The translations under genes were made by a program, and so were the position numbers. From the NCBI GenBank assembly GCA_024867545.1, contig JANFNE010000029.1, positions 186,001 through 250,000 on the forward strand: a stretch of DNA of 64,000 nucleotides, written 5' to 3'. A model generated the notes under the pieces. That model searched no databases. It was not told where the DNA came from and saw only the letters and a program-made list of their open reading frames with translations. Below, in pieces: positions 21,259-30,750 of the stretch. Source of the DNA: Phytopythium helicoides. Taxonomy: Eukaryota; Oomycota; Peronosporomycetes; Pythiales; Pythiaceae. Numbering within the stretch: position 1 is the first letter of the stretch; each line of letters starts with the position of its first letter.

Positions 21259-21667
21259 AGGCATGGAATGAGTTTGCGAGGTGGTCGCTGCGTGCCATCG
21301 TTCCTCAGTCCTCGCCTTGTCGAGGCATATTCGCAATGACCACCACTCATGTGGAAGCCCAATAGAATGTGCCACACTCATCTAATCGTGTTGCCTCACC
21401 ACGTAAAACACAAGTGAAGGACTCATCTCAGCAGGCTCTGATTAGATGAGTTGGCGGGAGATGTGCATACACGTTGAAGTGGTCGAATGACCTCCACTTC
21501 CAGGTCATGTCACGCGGTTTGCGTAGTCGATAAATCGACAGCCAAACACAAGCACTATTCACCATGGGGAATTGCCCGAGAACTCGAGAACACGTCGTGC
21601 GCGCTGTGGAATTAAATCTTAGCGCTGTCTGCTTCCTGCACACGAACCTAGCGGAGATCAACGAATG
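21259..21667. other. Intergenic region between small gene A3 and the B pseudogene
   Basis: About 0.4 kb in which I see no gene. It corresponds in position to the A2-B1 interval of the duplicated unit. Confidence 0.35.
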
Positions 21668-21765
21668 CCTCCGTGGGCGAGCGCCTCGTGTGAGAGCTTA
21701 GGATTACTCTCCCGCGAACTGGCGTATCAGCATTCGTAGTCTGGGAGCGTCGGCGTGGTCTCCAT
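21668..21765 (-). pseudogene. Decayed copy of the group B small protein
   Basis: From an ATG at 21763-21765 the frame reads METTPTLPDYEC and then hits TGA after 12 codons. Reading on gives a shortened remnant ending LSHEALAHGG, matching SHEALAHGRIR of the intact gene at 19052-19249. The central part is deleted and the stop is lost. Its position after a group A gene mirrors the intact A2-B1 pair. Confidence 0.6.
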
Positions 21766-22267
21766 TCCTAGTTGTTGTCCTTGCTGCTGTTTTGTGCTGT
21801 TTTGCTTGACACAGGCAAATCGAAAGTGGGTAAGCGGAGCAAAGTATCGTACAGAGTTTGTCAATGGGTTCTCACGAGGCGAAAGATGAGTGACTGCTGC
21901 AGCTGCTGGATGGGCTCAGGGTGGAGGTGTGCATTGGGACTGGGACGACTAGTGCCTCCGTGGTTTTTGGGTTCATGGGCAAACACACTATAAAGGAGAC
22001 GTCTGCACACGTCATCCGCAGCACCGAACGTGACTTCAGAGTAGGTGGATGCCTCGAATCGTTTCAATATGTTAATGGGAGCCACATGTAGAGCGTGAAT
22101 GCACTCACAAGATCGTCAGATTAGTGGAGGGAACTAAACGATTTGGCAAGCACAATTCGCACAAAACACTCGACAAACTTATCTCTGAATGCAGCTGGGT
22201 GTTTTGTTCCGAAAGAAGGCGCATGGATTTCCTCCACGTCATGTAATCCTCTCTATCGCTTCTCCAT
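21766..22267. other. Intergenic region
   Basis: About 0.5 kb between the small-protein cluster and the second methyltransferase. Nothing recognisable. Confidence 0.4.
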
Positions 22268-23186
22268 CTATTCGTCGTCCGAGTCACCAAACTCCTCGGA
22301 GCTCGTGCCAAAGCGTTCTGACGCGTAGTTGGTGTACGTGAGGAACTGGTTCGACAGCTTCGACTCGAAAGTCGGCACGAAGCCGGAGGGTGTAAAGCCC
22401 AGGTCTGCATAAATATCCTTCCGAAGCATGCGGGCTGCAAGCGTTCATGCGATTGTCAGATCGAAACGAATGATGGGAGAAGAGAGAAGGCGACACAAAC
22501 CGGTGATGAAAGTGCATGGGTTGAGGATGCGATCCTTCTTTCCCGGAACACCCTCCAGGTCCTTGGCGAGCCAGCGCATTGTTTCGGCAAACTTTCCCAT
22601 GCAGTTGGGGTTCTGTTGACATGAGGAAACGTGGTGGATGAGCTCGATGGGATGAGCAAGCAAACGAGAGGCAACAAACTCACCAGGTACGGCGGGTCCA
22701 CGAGGATGTAGTCAAAGTAGTGGTGGAACTTGGCAGGCAGCTCCGTGGGCGTGTTGTAGTCGTAGAAGACAAAGTGGTCGCCGTACTTTTCCTCAAAGCG
22801 TCGGTCGAACTCGAACAGGAACACATTATCTCCGTTGATGGTCTTTCCGTCGTCCTCGGCCTCGCTTTGGATCTTGAGAAAGTCGCGGTAGGCCGCCGGC
22901 GTGCTCACAAATGCAATACGCAGCTCCTTGCTGTGGTCGATGGCCTCCTGTGCCAACGCGCGGCCCGTGCGGTCATCGTACCAACTGCATTTATTCACCT
23001 CGGTGAGCATTTTCCACGATACAAAAATTCAAAAATCCGAGAGCACAAAAAATGGAAAACGCACAACTGCGAGAGGCGAAAGTCCTCCGAGACGCCCGCC
23101 TCCTCCTCTGCCTGCTGCGTCTGCAGGTGCGCGCGCAGCGCCGCCAGCGTGTCGGCCGAGAGCTCGCTTGACAGCAGCGCGTCCAT
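22268..23186 (-). CDS. EEF1AKMT1/N6AMT2-like lysine methyltransferase, copy 2
   Basis: Four exons on the minus strand: 23065-23186, 22684-22984, 22501-22612 and 22268-22434, giving 233 aa. Introns are 80, 71 and 66 bp with donors GTGCGT, GTGAGT and GTTTGT. Exon phases are identical to the copy at 15185-16099, so the two are true duplicates. The substrate-site motif is the normal form, VDPPYL. Other matches are FVSTPAAYRDFLK, FVFYDYNTP and SNQFLTYTNY, and the C-terminus is acidic (SDDE). The expected role is methylation of a lysine in elongation factor 1A in the cytosol. This copy is more likely than copy 1 to be the active enzyme. Confidence 0.9.
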
Positions 23187-23551
23187 GGCTTGGTCGGTCG
23201 GTCTCACTTGATGATCGTTGATGCTTTGCCAATCAAATTTTGCTCTATTCCGCAAAAATGACGTGGTACAGTCGTTGACTGCATTAGAAGACCGATTGTT
23301 GCAGTGTGTCAGGCTTTTCATGTGGGAAAAATGGAGATCGGACGTCACCGATGCGATTTGATCATCTACTTGCAATTTGAGACCTGACAACTACCATGAA
23401 ATGCAATTTGCATCCACGAGAGCCATTTTTTTACATGGGGGAGAAGAGTGTGGCATTACGGGTTACAAGTCTCGGCAAGATCACGAAACAGGAAATTCAT
23501 CTTCCTTTCGCGAACTCAAACTAGCAACGTAGCTACTAGTACCCCCTCGAT
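23187..23551. other. Intergenic region before the thioesterase array
   Basis: A 365-bp stretch holding the methyltransferase promoter (an initiator-like TCATTTTTGCGG on the minus strand about 70 nt upstream of its ATG) and the 3' flank of the first thioesterase gene. No gene seen. Confidence 0.4.
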
Positions 23552-24562
23552 CTAAGGAAGCACCTTGGAGGTATGCTCGTCAAAGACCGACTGGAACTTG
23601 ACCACGTAAGTGGGGTCGGCGGGGAGAGGAGTGTCCTGGAACCAGGCACCGTGAGGCACGCCAGGCACCACGTGGAGGAAAAGTCCACCACGCTCATCAA
23701 GGGACTTGAGCCCAAACGTGTCCTCCGTGTACTCTTTCGTCTCGCGTGCAGGAACGATCGTGAGCTCTTCAAACTTGGTTTGGACCTCCTCCGCGCGGCT
23801 GACTTCACTATAGCGACCGAAGATGGAGGTCTGCCACGGCGCAAGGCTTCCATCGTCAGGCGACGCGAAGAAGTGCGCTGATTTGAGCTTCAGAAAGTTG
23901 CGCTTGCGGCGCTCTTGGTCAGCGAGCTCCTCGGTCGACTCGGCCTTGTTGACGTTATTGATTACTGGGAGAAACGAATTGAACGAGTACCAATCGCTGG
24001 CGAATGGTGTTCGCTGCACGTTGGCAAATGCAAACTCCTTCTGTAACTCCGGGTGCTCGACCAGGAGCTGAGCATAGTCTGCCTGCAGCTGCCCACGCCA
24101 CTTGGGATCGGTGCTGTACTTGCTGTAGTCGAATGCGTTGGTGGACATAACAGCAGGGCCAAAACCTCCCAGAAAACCCGCGAGTGGCGTCAAGTCTTCA
24201 GGCTGCGGGCCGTAGAAGATGCCGTTCTGTGCGCCTCCAAGACTGATCAACGAATGCACCTGGTGGTCGTCCATTTCCTCAACGACGGCGCGAGCAATGA
24301 TGCCGCCGAGTGAGAAGGCAATGAAGATATAACCATTCTGAAAGCGCCTGTCACTCGCGACGACGGATCGGATCTGTTCGATGGCGAGAGGGACTTGCTC
24401 ATGGAGTGACTTGATCGAGTTCTCGTTTGATGCGAAGCTGAGTGCCACAAGTGCTCGACCTTGAGCAGCCAATGCCTTCTCCAAATTGGCGGCAGTGCCA
24501 GCATTCATGGTGATGCCGTGGAAGAAGAAGGCAGGTAGTGGGTTGGTGCCGGTGGAGCTCAT
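23552..24562 (-). CDS. PPT2-type palmitoyl-protein thioesterase-like, locus 1
   Basis: A 336-aa alpha/beta hydrolase without a signal peptide, starting MSSTGTNPLPAFFFHG. The start at 24560-24562 is preferred over an ATG at 24619 because an initiator-like site lies between them. The nucleophile elbow is unusual, AFSLGG (Ser about residue 84) instead of GHSQGG. The acid is in SPDDG and the histidine in VPGVPHGAW. Substrates of the family are S-acylated proteins or acyl thioesters. The altered elbow may change specificity. It is the only member of the left array lying outside the head-to-tail run besides locus 2. Confidence 0.85.
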   Translation of the reverse strand: MSSTGTNPLPAFFFHGITMNAGTAANLEKALAAQGRALVALSFASNENSIKSLHEQVPLAIEQIRSVVASDRRFQNGYIFIAFSLGGIIARAVVEEMDDHQVHSLISLGGAQNGIFYGPQPEDLTPLAGFLGGFGPAVMSTNAFDYSKYSTDPKWRGQLQADYAQLLVEHPELQKEFAFANVQRTPFASDWYSFNSFLPVINNVNKAESTEELADQERRKRNFLKLKSAHFFASPDDGSLAPWQTSIFGRYSEVSRAEEVQTKFEELTIVPARETKEYTEDTFGLKSLDERGGLFLHVVPGVPHGAWFQDTPLPADPTYVVKFQSVFDEHTSKVLP

Positions 24563-24594
24563 GGTTGACTTGGTTAGTGTTGTTTGTGGTTCGA

Positions 24595-24613
24595 GGGAAG
24601 TTTCGATGTGAGT
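24595..24613 (-). promoter_or_regulatory. Initiator-like core promoter of thioesterase locus 1
   Basis: The minus strand reads ACTCACATCGAAACTTCCC, a partial match to the oomycete consensus, about 35 nt upstream of the ATG at 24562. It helps choose that start. Confidence 0.4.
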
Positions 24614-24915
24614 TGTCATGAAGGACTGCAGAAAGGTGCGAGGCAACTACTGTCGTCATTTTCCATTCTGTTGAAGTGGTAGCTTCTGGTGTGGTGGATT
24701 GCTCCCCCGACAAGCATGGGAGCAAACAATTCCAGCTGGCAGTTTACGACATGCGTTCTTCGTCATGGGAAAAGTGAGCAGGTATCCGTATTAGGATTCG
24801 TGTCCGTTTGCGATCGATTTCCTGTCACAGCCTACCGGCTTGGATATGAGTCAATAAAACCCGTATCTAACATATCGTTCCTCCATCGATGTCAAAATCG
24901 GATCCTGGAATTTGT

Positions 24916-26100
24916 TTACGAGAGCAGTGGATAAACGTGTTGGTCATACACACTCTTCCACACGCAAAACTTGGTTGGATCATCCTGTCGCCAGCAATCA
25001 GCGACCCAGCAGCCGTGAGCGACACCGGGAACCTCGTGGAGAAACAATCCACCTCTCTCAAACAACGTTCGCAGACCAAACGTGTCTTCCACGTACTCCA
25101 GTGTCTCGTTCATCTTCACAATCCGCAAATTCTCAAACTCGGTCGCGATCTTGTCAATCGAGTCCACTTCACTGTAGCGGCCAAAGTGCGAGATTTGCCA
25201 AGGTGCTACGACGCCATCGTTGGGCGATGCGAAGAAGTGCGCAGCTTGGAGCTTGAGGAAGTTTCGCTTGCGGCGCTGCTTGTCGTGCACGCACTTATCT
25301 CTTTCATCGGAGTCTTCTTGACCGCAGTGGTTGACATTATTGATAACTGGGAGGAATGTGTTGGCCGAGACCCAATCGTTGAATGCTGGAAAGCGCGCGA
25401 GCTCGACGAACGAGTACTCGGTCTGCAGCTGCGGCTGGTCCACCACCAGCCTCGCGAGATCACGCTGTATCTCTCCCCGCAGACTCGTTGGGTCTTGCGC
25501 ATATCCCTCAAAGTCGAAGATCTCGGAAGGAACCACCTTGGCGCCAAACCCGGACATGAGAACCTTCAGTGGAGCTTGATCCTCCGGCTGCGGGCCGTAG
25601 AAGACTCCGTTCTGCACGCCCGCGAGGCTGATAAACTTGCGGACCTGATGATCGTCCATCTCTTCAATCACAGCACGTGCGATGATGCCGCCTTGAGACT
25701 GCGCGATGAAGATGTATCCGTTCTGGAACCTGTCGTCGAGCAGCACCGTGTTGCGGATCTGGGCGATGGCCATGGGCACCTGGGCGAGCAGCGAGTGCGT
25801 CGAGCACGCGTCGGGGCAGAGGCTGAACGCCACGAACGCTCTGCCTTCCGCCGTCAAGTTGGCCTCAATGTTGCGGCCCTCGCTCGGGTTGTTGGTGATC
25901 CCGTGGAAGAAGAAGACGGGCAGTCGAGCACTAACCGCGTCTCCATCGTCTGCGATCGAAAACGCAGCAGCATTTAACGCTGGAACCGCTGGAACCGAGT
26001 GCTCAACGACGTTGATGAAGCGACGAGCAAGCACGTCGGACGCGAACACCAGCAGTAGCAGAGCTCCAAGCCCAGCAGCAGCTCGTCGCCCCATGACCAT
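24916..26100 (-). CDS. Secreted PPT2-type thioesterase-like, locus 2
   Basis: A 394-aa protein with an N-terminal signal peptide (hydrophobic LGALLLLVFA after basic residues, cleavage near residue 25) and a 35-residue spacer before the domain. The elbow reads AQSQGG (Ser about 135), with Gln in place of the usual His. The acid is in SPNDG and the histidine in VPGVAHGCW. Extra cysteines (NHCGQEDSDERDKC and HGCWVADC) not found in the signal-less paralogues fit disulfides in a secreted protein. Divergent from locus 3 with only 158 bp between the starts. Confidence 0.9.
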   Translation of the reverse strand: MVMGRRAAAGLGALLLLVFASDVLARRFINVVEHSVPAVPALNAAAFSIADDGDAVSARLPVFFFHGITNNPSEGRNIEANLTAEGRAFVAFSLCPDACSTHSLLAQVPMAIAQIRNTVLLDDRFQNGYIFIAQSQGGIIARAVIEEMDDHQVRKFISLAGVQNGVFYGPQPEDQAPLKVLMSGFGAKVVPSEIFDFEGYAQDPTSLRGEIQRDLARLVVDQPQLQTEYSFVELARFPAFNDWVSANTFLPVINNVNHCGQEDSDERDKCVHDKQRRKRNFLKLQAAHFFASPNDGVVAPWQISHFGRYSEVDSIDKIATEFENLRIVKMNETLEYVEDTFGLRTLFERGGLFLHEVPGVAHGCWVADCWRQDDPTKFCVWKSVYDQHVYPLLS

Positions 26101-26258
26101 AGCCTACCACGAGACTTGAGAGGTCTGCGGGTAATGAGCAATGGCCGAATCAGCCGACACACTCAACAGCTCCGCGTCGCGACCAGTCTCTCGCGCCGGA
26201 TCCATCCAATCCTCTCTCGGAGCTCCTCGCTGTCAGTCTCACCGAAGATCTGGAGCTC
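26101..26258. promoter_or_regulatory. Short bidirectional promoter between thioesterase loci 2 and 3
   Basis: The 158 bp between the two divergent starts must drive both genes. On the minus strand, TTGCTCATTACCCGCA at about 26131-26146 matches the initiator GCTCATT for locus 2. On the plus strand a weaker TCAGTCTCACC at about 26234 may serve locus 3. Confidence 0.55.
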
Positions 26259-27395
26259 ATGAGGTCGACGGGCGTGCTCTCGGCGCTGCTGCTGCTGCTG
26301 CTCGCGTTGCCCCTGGCGACCGCCAGACTCGTGCCTTTCTCCTTCCGGAGCTTCGCGTTCGACAGCGTCCCCCACGACCTGCCGCGAGGACTGCCCGTCT
26401 TCTTCTTCCACGGGATCACGGGCTACCCGGAGGAGGCTGTGAACCTGCAGAAGGCGCTGGCAGCTCAAGGCCGAGAGCTCGTGGCGCTCAGCTTCTGTCC
26501 GCATGAGTGCTCCATCCAGTCGCTGCATACGCAGGTGCCCATGGCTATCCGGCAGATCCGGGAGATCGTCGCGCGGGACGAGCGCTTCAAGGACGGATAC
26601 GTGTTCATCGGGCACTCCCAGGGCGGCATCATGGCCCGCGCGGTGATTGAAGAGATGGACGACCACCAAATCCACACGTTCATCAGCCTCGCGGGGGCAC
26701 AGAACGGAGTCTTCTACGGCCCACAGCTGGAAGACGCAGTTCCGCTGCGCGTCCTGCTCTCCGGGTTCGGCCAGCAGCTCATTCCTCGCGACATCTTCGA
26801 CTTTGACAAGTACCAGGCCAGGTTCGGAGACGACCCGAACGTCCTGAGAGGCGAGATCCAGCGAGACACGGCGCAGCTCATGGTCGACCGACCCGACCTA
26901 GAAGCCGAGTACTCGTTCGTGAACCTCGCACGATTTCCCGATTTCAACGACTGGGTCAAGGTCAACACCTTCCTGCCGGTGATGAACAACGTCAATGAGT
27001 GCAACGAGGACGATCAGTGCGTTGCCGACAAGCTTCGACGTAAGCAAAACTTCGTGAGGCTGCAAGCTGCACACTTTTTCGCGTCGCCCAACGATGGAAT
27101 CATTTCACCATGGCAGATGTCGCTCTTTGGACGCTACAGCGAGGTGGACTCGATTGAGGAGATCCTGTCCGAGTTCGAGGACTTGCAGGTCGTGGGGATG
27201 AACGAGACGGTGGAGTATCTTGAGGATACGTTTGGTTTGCGGACACTGACGGAGCGAGGCGGCTTGTTCCTTTACGAAGTTCCTGGAGTTTCCCACGGAT
27301 GTTGGATCGCGGACGGCCGTCGACTCGATGACCCGACCAAGTTCTGCGAGTTCCAGCCTCTCTTCGACGAGTTCATCGCTCCGATCCTGCCGTAG
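26259..27395 (+). CDS. Secreted PPT2-type thioesterase-like, locus 3
   Basis: A 378-aa protein with a strong signal peptide (LSALLLLLLALPLATA, cleavage near residue 22). The elbow is canonical GHSQGG (Ser about 120), with acid in SPNDG and histidine in VPGVSHGCW. It is closest to the divergent neighbour locus 2: they share the CNEDDQC-type cysteine loop and the HGCW cysteine, so the pair probably arose by inverted duplication. Secretion or targeting to a lytic compartment is expected. Confidence 0.9.
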   Translation: MRSTGVLSALLLLLLALPLATARLVPFSFRSFAFDSVPHDLPRGLPVFFFHGITGYPEEAVNLQKALAAQGRELVALSFCPHECSIQSLHTQVPMAIRQIREIVARDERFKDGYVFIGHSQGGIMARAVIEEMDDHQIHTFISLAGAQNGVFYGPQLEDAVPLRVLLSGFGQQLIPRDIFDFDKYQARFGDDPNVLRGEIQRDTAQLMVDRPDLEAEYSFVNLARFPDFNDWVKVNTFLPVMNNVNECNEDDQCVADKLRRKQNFVRLQAAHFFASPNDGIISPWQMSLFGRYSEVDSIEEILSEFEDLQVVGMNETVEYLEDTFGLRTLTERGGLFLYEVPGVSHGCWIADGRRLDDPTKFCEFQPLFDEFIAPILP

Positions 27396-27733
27396 GACGA
27401 TGCGAGTGCATCCAAGGAGCCCAGCAACTCGGAAAAGGAAGAACTCCTGAGTAAACTGCATCAGTTGGTATTAGCTCAACCACTACTTCCTCGACGAATA
27501 TGTACCTCGTTGGTTCGGAATTCCCAACTCGTTTGCTGCTTGTAAATGCATTTGTAGAGAACCAAACGCTGCTCCGAGCAGCGATTGCCGTCGAAGTTGA
27601 CATGGCTAGGGTGACTGCGTCACACTTCTCATGATCAAACTGATCAGGGTGGTCGGTCTCAACGGTGCCCATCACATCAATCTGGGTGCAACTCGCCGCA
27701 CCAAAGACGAGTCTCCATTTTTCTCCGAGGGCC
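27396..27733. other. Intergenic region
   Basis: About 0.34 kb between loci 3 and 4. It contains only a possible initiator at 27708-27723 for locus 4 (AGTCTCCATTTTTC), which would leave a very short leader. Confidence 0.4.
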
Positions 27734-28759
27734 ATGAGCACCATCTCGATCTCGTCAAGCGCGCCTCCGCTCCCGGTCTTCTTCTTCCACGGCCTCACGG
27801 GTCAACCGAGCGAAGGTGAAGATCTACGGAGAGCGTGTGCGGCGCATGGACGCGTCCTCGTCTCGCTGAGCTTTTGCCCAGGGGAGAAGTCGATCGGCTC
27901 GCTTCACAAGCAAGTTCCTCTTGCCATCGAGCAGATCCGATCGATCGTTGCCAGTGATGACCGGTTCAAGAACGGCTACGTCTTCATTGGCCATTCGCAA
28001 GGAGGCCTGCTAGCTCGTACAGTTGTGGAAGAGATGGATGATCACCAGGCGCACACGTTAATCAGTCTCGTGGGTGTGCAGAACGGATGGTTTTACGGCC
28101 CGCAGCCTGAGGAGGCGGAGCCTCTTGCAGGCTTTCTCGCTGGGTTTGGCCCGAAGGTGATGCCGAATTCTGGTTTCGACTTCGCACACTACAGTGATGA
28201 CACAACCACGCGGCGAGGCAAAGTACAGCGAGAACTCACCGCCTTCTTCAAGGAACGCAAGGACCTCAATGACGAGTTCTCATACCCGAATCTAGTGCGA
28301 CCTCCAGCGACCAACGACTGGCTTGCAAGCAACACGTTCTTGCCGAAGGTCAACAACATCAATAAGGTCGAGACTGCCGAAGAAACCGCGGACCAGCAGC
28401 GTCGCAAGAACAACTTCCTCAAACTGAAGGCTGCTCACTTCTTCGCCTCGCCAGGTGACGGAGGGATCACTCCGTGGCAGACTGCAATTTTTGGACGCTA
28501 CAGCGAGGTGGACAGCATCGAGGAGATCGAGACCAAGTTCGAAGACTTGAAAGTCGTCGATATGCGTGACACGACCGAGTACATCGAAGATACGTTTGGT
28601 CTGAAAACGCTGGACGAGCGCGGCGGATTGCATCTCCACGTGGTTCCAGACGTTCCCCACTGCGGCTGGACACTTGACACCCCGCTTGTCAGCGATCCAA
28701 CTCGCATCTGCGAGTTCCAAAAGATCTTCGACGAGTATATTCGAGCGACGTTGCCCTGA
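27734..28759 (+). CDS. PPT2-type thioesterase-like, locus 4
   Basis: A 341-aa protein starting MSTISISSSAPPLPVFFFHG at ATG 27734, without signal peptide. The frame extends further upstream only through a GTG. The elbow is GHSQGG (Ser about 88), the acid is in SPGDG with ITPWQ after it, and the histidine is in VPDVPHCGW. It heads a run of six head-to-tail copies on the plus strand (loci 4 to 9). It shares long stretches with loci 6 and 7 (RKDLNDEFSYPNLVR and others), indicating recent common origin or conversion. Confidence 0.9.
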   Translation: MSTISISSSAPPLPVFFFHGLTGQPSEGEDLRRACAAHGRVLVSLSFCPGEKSIGSLHKQVPLAIEQIRSIVASDDRFKNGYVFIGHSQGGLLARTVVEEMDDHQAHTLISLVGVQNGWFYGPQPEEAEPLAGFLAGFGPKVMPNSGFDFAHYSDDTTTRRGKVQRELTAFFKERKDLNDEFSYPNLVRPPATNDWLASNTFLPKVNNINKVETAEETADQQRRKNNFLKLKAAHFFASPGDGGITPWQTAIFGRYSEVDSIEEIETKFEDLKVVDMRDTTEYIEDTFGLKTLDERGGLHLHVVPDVPHCGWTLDTPLVSDPTRICEFQKIFDEYIRATLP

Positions 28760-29219
28760 AGCTCGCGTCCGAAGCATTTGCTGATCATTTGAATGAAAGT
28801 TCAGTAGAACAGCAGACCCAATTGCATTTAGAGCTGGTTCTCTTCCGTGCTAACGCGTTGAGCTCGAATGGATGCTTGTACGCAGTCCACGTTTCGATCA
28901 TCTGGCCATTTCCCTCGAGTTCGAGACTGACGACCCCAACACTACTATATAATCGGTCTAGTAGCATTCCCAGCGAGCCGAATGAAATGCATTTAGCTAA
29001 GTGTCGCTCTCTTCCCGCGGAATCGACGGCACTCGATGGTGTTGCTCGATTGCCACAGCAACAATTCATTCGGCAGAGCAAACTGCTTGACCTGGTCACG
29101 GCTCGGCGCTGCACAGCAATCAACCGCAGCTCCACGTTCATAAACAGGTCTTCGCCCAAGCTCAACCACGCTGCCAATGCCACCTTGAGTGCTGCAGTCC
29201 CTGATCTGCTCCCAACGCC
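28760..29219. other. Intergenic region
   Basis: About 0.46 kb between loci 4 and 5. A TATA-like ACTATATAATCG lies near 28943. No gene is seen; the minus-strand frame crossing it is the shadow of locus 5. Confidence 0.4.
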
Positions 29220-30245
29220 ATGAGTGCCTCGCAAGAAATCTCCAACACCAAGTCGCTGCCTGTCTTCTTCTTCCATGGCCTCACGGGTCATCCGGGCGAA
29301 GCTGTGAACTTGGAGAAGGCGTGTGCGGCCCAGGGTCGCGTCCTGGTGCCGCTGAGCTTTTGCCCCGCCGAAAAATCCATCGTGTCGCTGCACAAGCAGA
29401 TTCCTCTTGCTATCGAGCAGATTCGGTCCATCGTTGCCAGCGATGACCGATTCAAGAACGGCTACGTCTTCATCGGACATTCTCAAGGGGGCATGCTCGC
29501 ACGTGCAGTCGTCGAGGAGATGGATGACCATCAAGTGCACACTCTAATTAGCTTGGCCGGTGTGCAGAACGGCATCTTCTACGGACCACAACCAGAGGAT
29601 GTGGCACCACTGATGGGGCTCGTCGCTGCATTTGGACTCATGGTTATGCCCAACAAGGCATTTGACTTTGGACGGTACCGCGACGACGCCGACAAGTGGC
29701 GCGGAAAAGTTCAACGCGACCTTGCAGCCCTCCTCACTGAGCGGAAGGACCTACAAGACGAATACTCGTTCGCTAATCTGCAGCGCGCACCAGCACTCGA
29801 CGACTGGCTCGGCAGCAACACGTTTCTTCCAAAGATGAACAACATCAACAAGACGGAGTCGGCTGAGGACATCTCCGACCAGCAGCGACGCAAGAACAAC
29901 TTCCTCAAGCTGAAGGCTGCTCACTTTTTCGCCTCCCCGGGAGATGGCGCTGTAGCTCCATGGCAGATCTCGATATTTGGGCGCTACAACGAGGTGGACA
30001 GCATCGAGGAGATCGAGACCAAGTTCGAGGATTTCAAACTGGTGGATGTGCGCGACACGACCGAGTACAAGGAAGACACGTTTGGTCTGAAGACGCTGGA
30101 CGAGCGCGGTGGACTTCACCTTCACGTGGTACCGGACGTTCCTCACGGTGGGTGGATTACGAATACTCCACTTGTCGACGATAAGTCGATTGTGTGCGAG
30201 TTCCAGAAGATCTTCGATGAGCATATCAGTTTGGCTCTCCCCTAA
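29220..30245 (+). CDS. PPT2-type thioesterase-like, locus 5
   Basis: A 341-aa representative of the signal-less group, starting MSASQEISNTKSLPVFFFHG. All landmarks of the PPT family are visible: oxyanion strand PVFFFHG, elbow GHSQGG (Ser about 88), the motif EEMDDHQVHTLISLAGVQNG, the acid in FFASPGDGAVAPWQ, DTFGLKTLDERGG, and histidine in PDVPHGGW. In human PPT2 the corresponding segments are MDDH, DDGVITPWQ and FGLKTL, so the assignment is firm. PPT1/PPT2 remove palmitate or hydrolyse acyl thioesters in lysosomes. Absence of a signal peptide here suggests a cytosolic variant. Confidence 0.92.
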   Translation: MSASQEISNTKSLPVFFFHGLTGHPGEAVNLEKACAAQGRVLVPLSFCPAEKSIVSLHKQIPLAIEQIRSIVASDDRFKNGYVFIGHSQGGMLARAVVEEMDDHQVHTLISLAGVQNGIFYGPQPEDVAPLMGLVAAFGLMVMPNKAFDFGRYRDDADKWRGKVQRDLAALLTERKDLQDEYSFANLQRAPALDDWLGSNTFLPKMNNINKTESAEDISDQQRRKNNFLKLKAAHFFASPGDGAVAPWQISIFGRYNEVDSIEEIETKFEDFKLVDVRDTTEYKEDTFGLKTLDERGGLHLHVVPDVPHGGWITNTPLVDDKSIVCEFQKIFDEHISLALP

Positions 30246-30725
30246 AAGATGAATGCTACCATGCTAGCAGCGTGATGAATTGGTGTGAATACATGGCGTT
30301 TATCTCGAGTACTTCGACGAACACTGAAGCTTTTATTGGTTTGCTAACGTGATGCAGCTGGTAGAATCGACTTCTGAATCCATGGTTTGCAGAACACGAC
30401 TACGGCAGAGGAGGATCTATGTCAACTAGAAAAGCCGATGCGATGCATGTTGGACTTATTCGTTGCAGAGAATTCAATGGACATGTGATCAGATCACAAT
30501 TCGTAACGTAAGCGAATCTTGCCGAACCTTTCAGCTGTTGCATTTTTCGTTCTTGCCAAAACACTCCATAGCCCGTACTGTACTGAAGCGACGCCTTGGC
30601 ACCCAGGACGAAACCTCAGCCTTCTAATTCCTCAGAAGCATTCAGCATAATCATCCAAACTTCAATCAACAGCTAACAACCTCGTCGATGGTGGATACCG
30701 CAGAAAAATGGACCATCCCTCAGTT
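30246..30725. other. Intergenic region
   Basis: About 0.5 kb between loci 5 and 6, AT-richer than the genes. No gene is seen. Confidence 0.4.
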
Positions 30726-30739
30726 TCATTCTCCAATTT
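30726..30739 (+). promoter_or_regulatory. Perfect initiator/FPR core promoter of thioesterase pseudogene
   Basis: TCATTCTCCAATTT matches TCATTYYNCAWTTT at all 14 positions and ends 11 nt before the ATG of locus 6. The promoter is preserved although the gene is broken. Confidence 0.75.
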
Positions 30740-30750
30740 GACTCAAAGCC

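Noticed and set aside
24889..25977. 362-codon plus-strand frame
   Set aside because: Antisense shadow of the secreted thioesterase locus 2.
28785..29540. 251-codon minus-strand frame
   Set aside because: Mostly antisense to thioesterase locus 5; similar antisense frames occur opposite every copy of the family.
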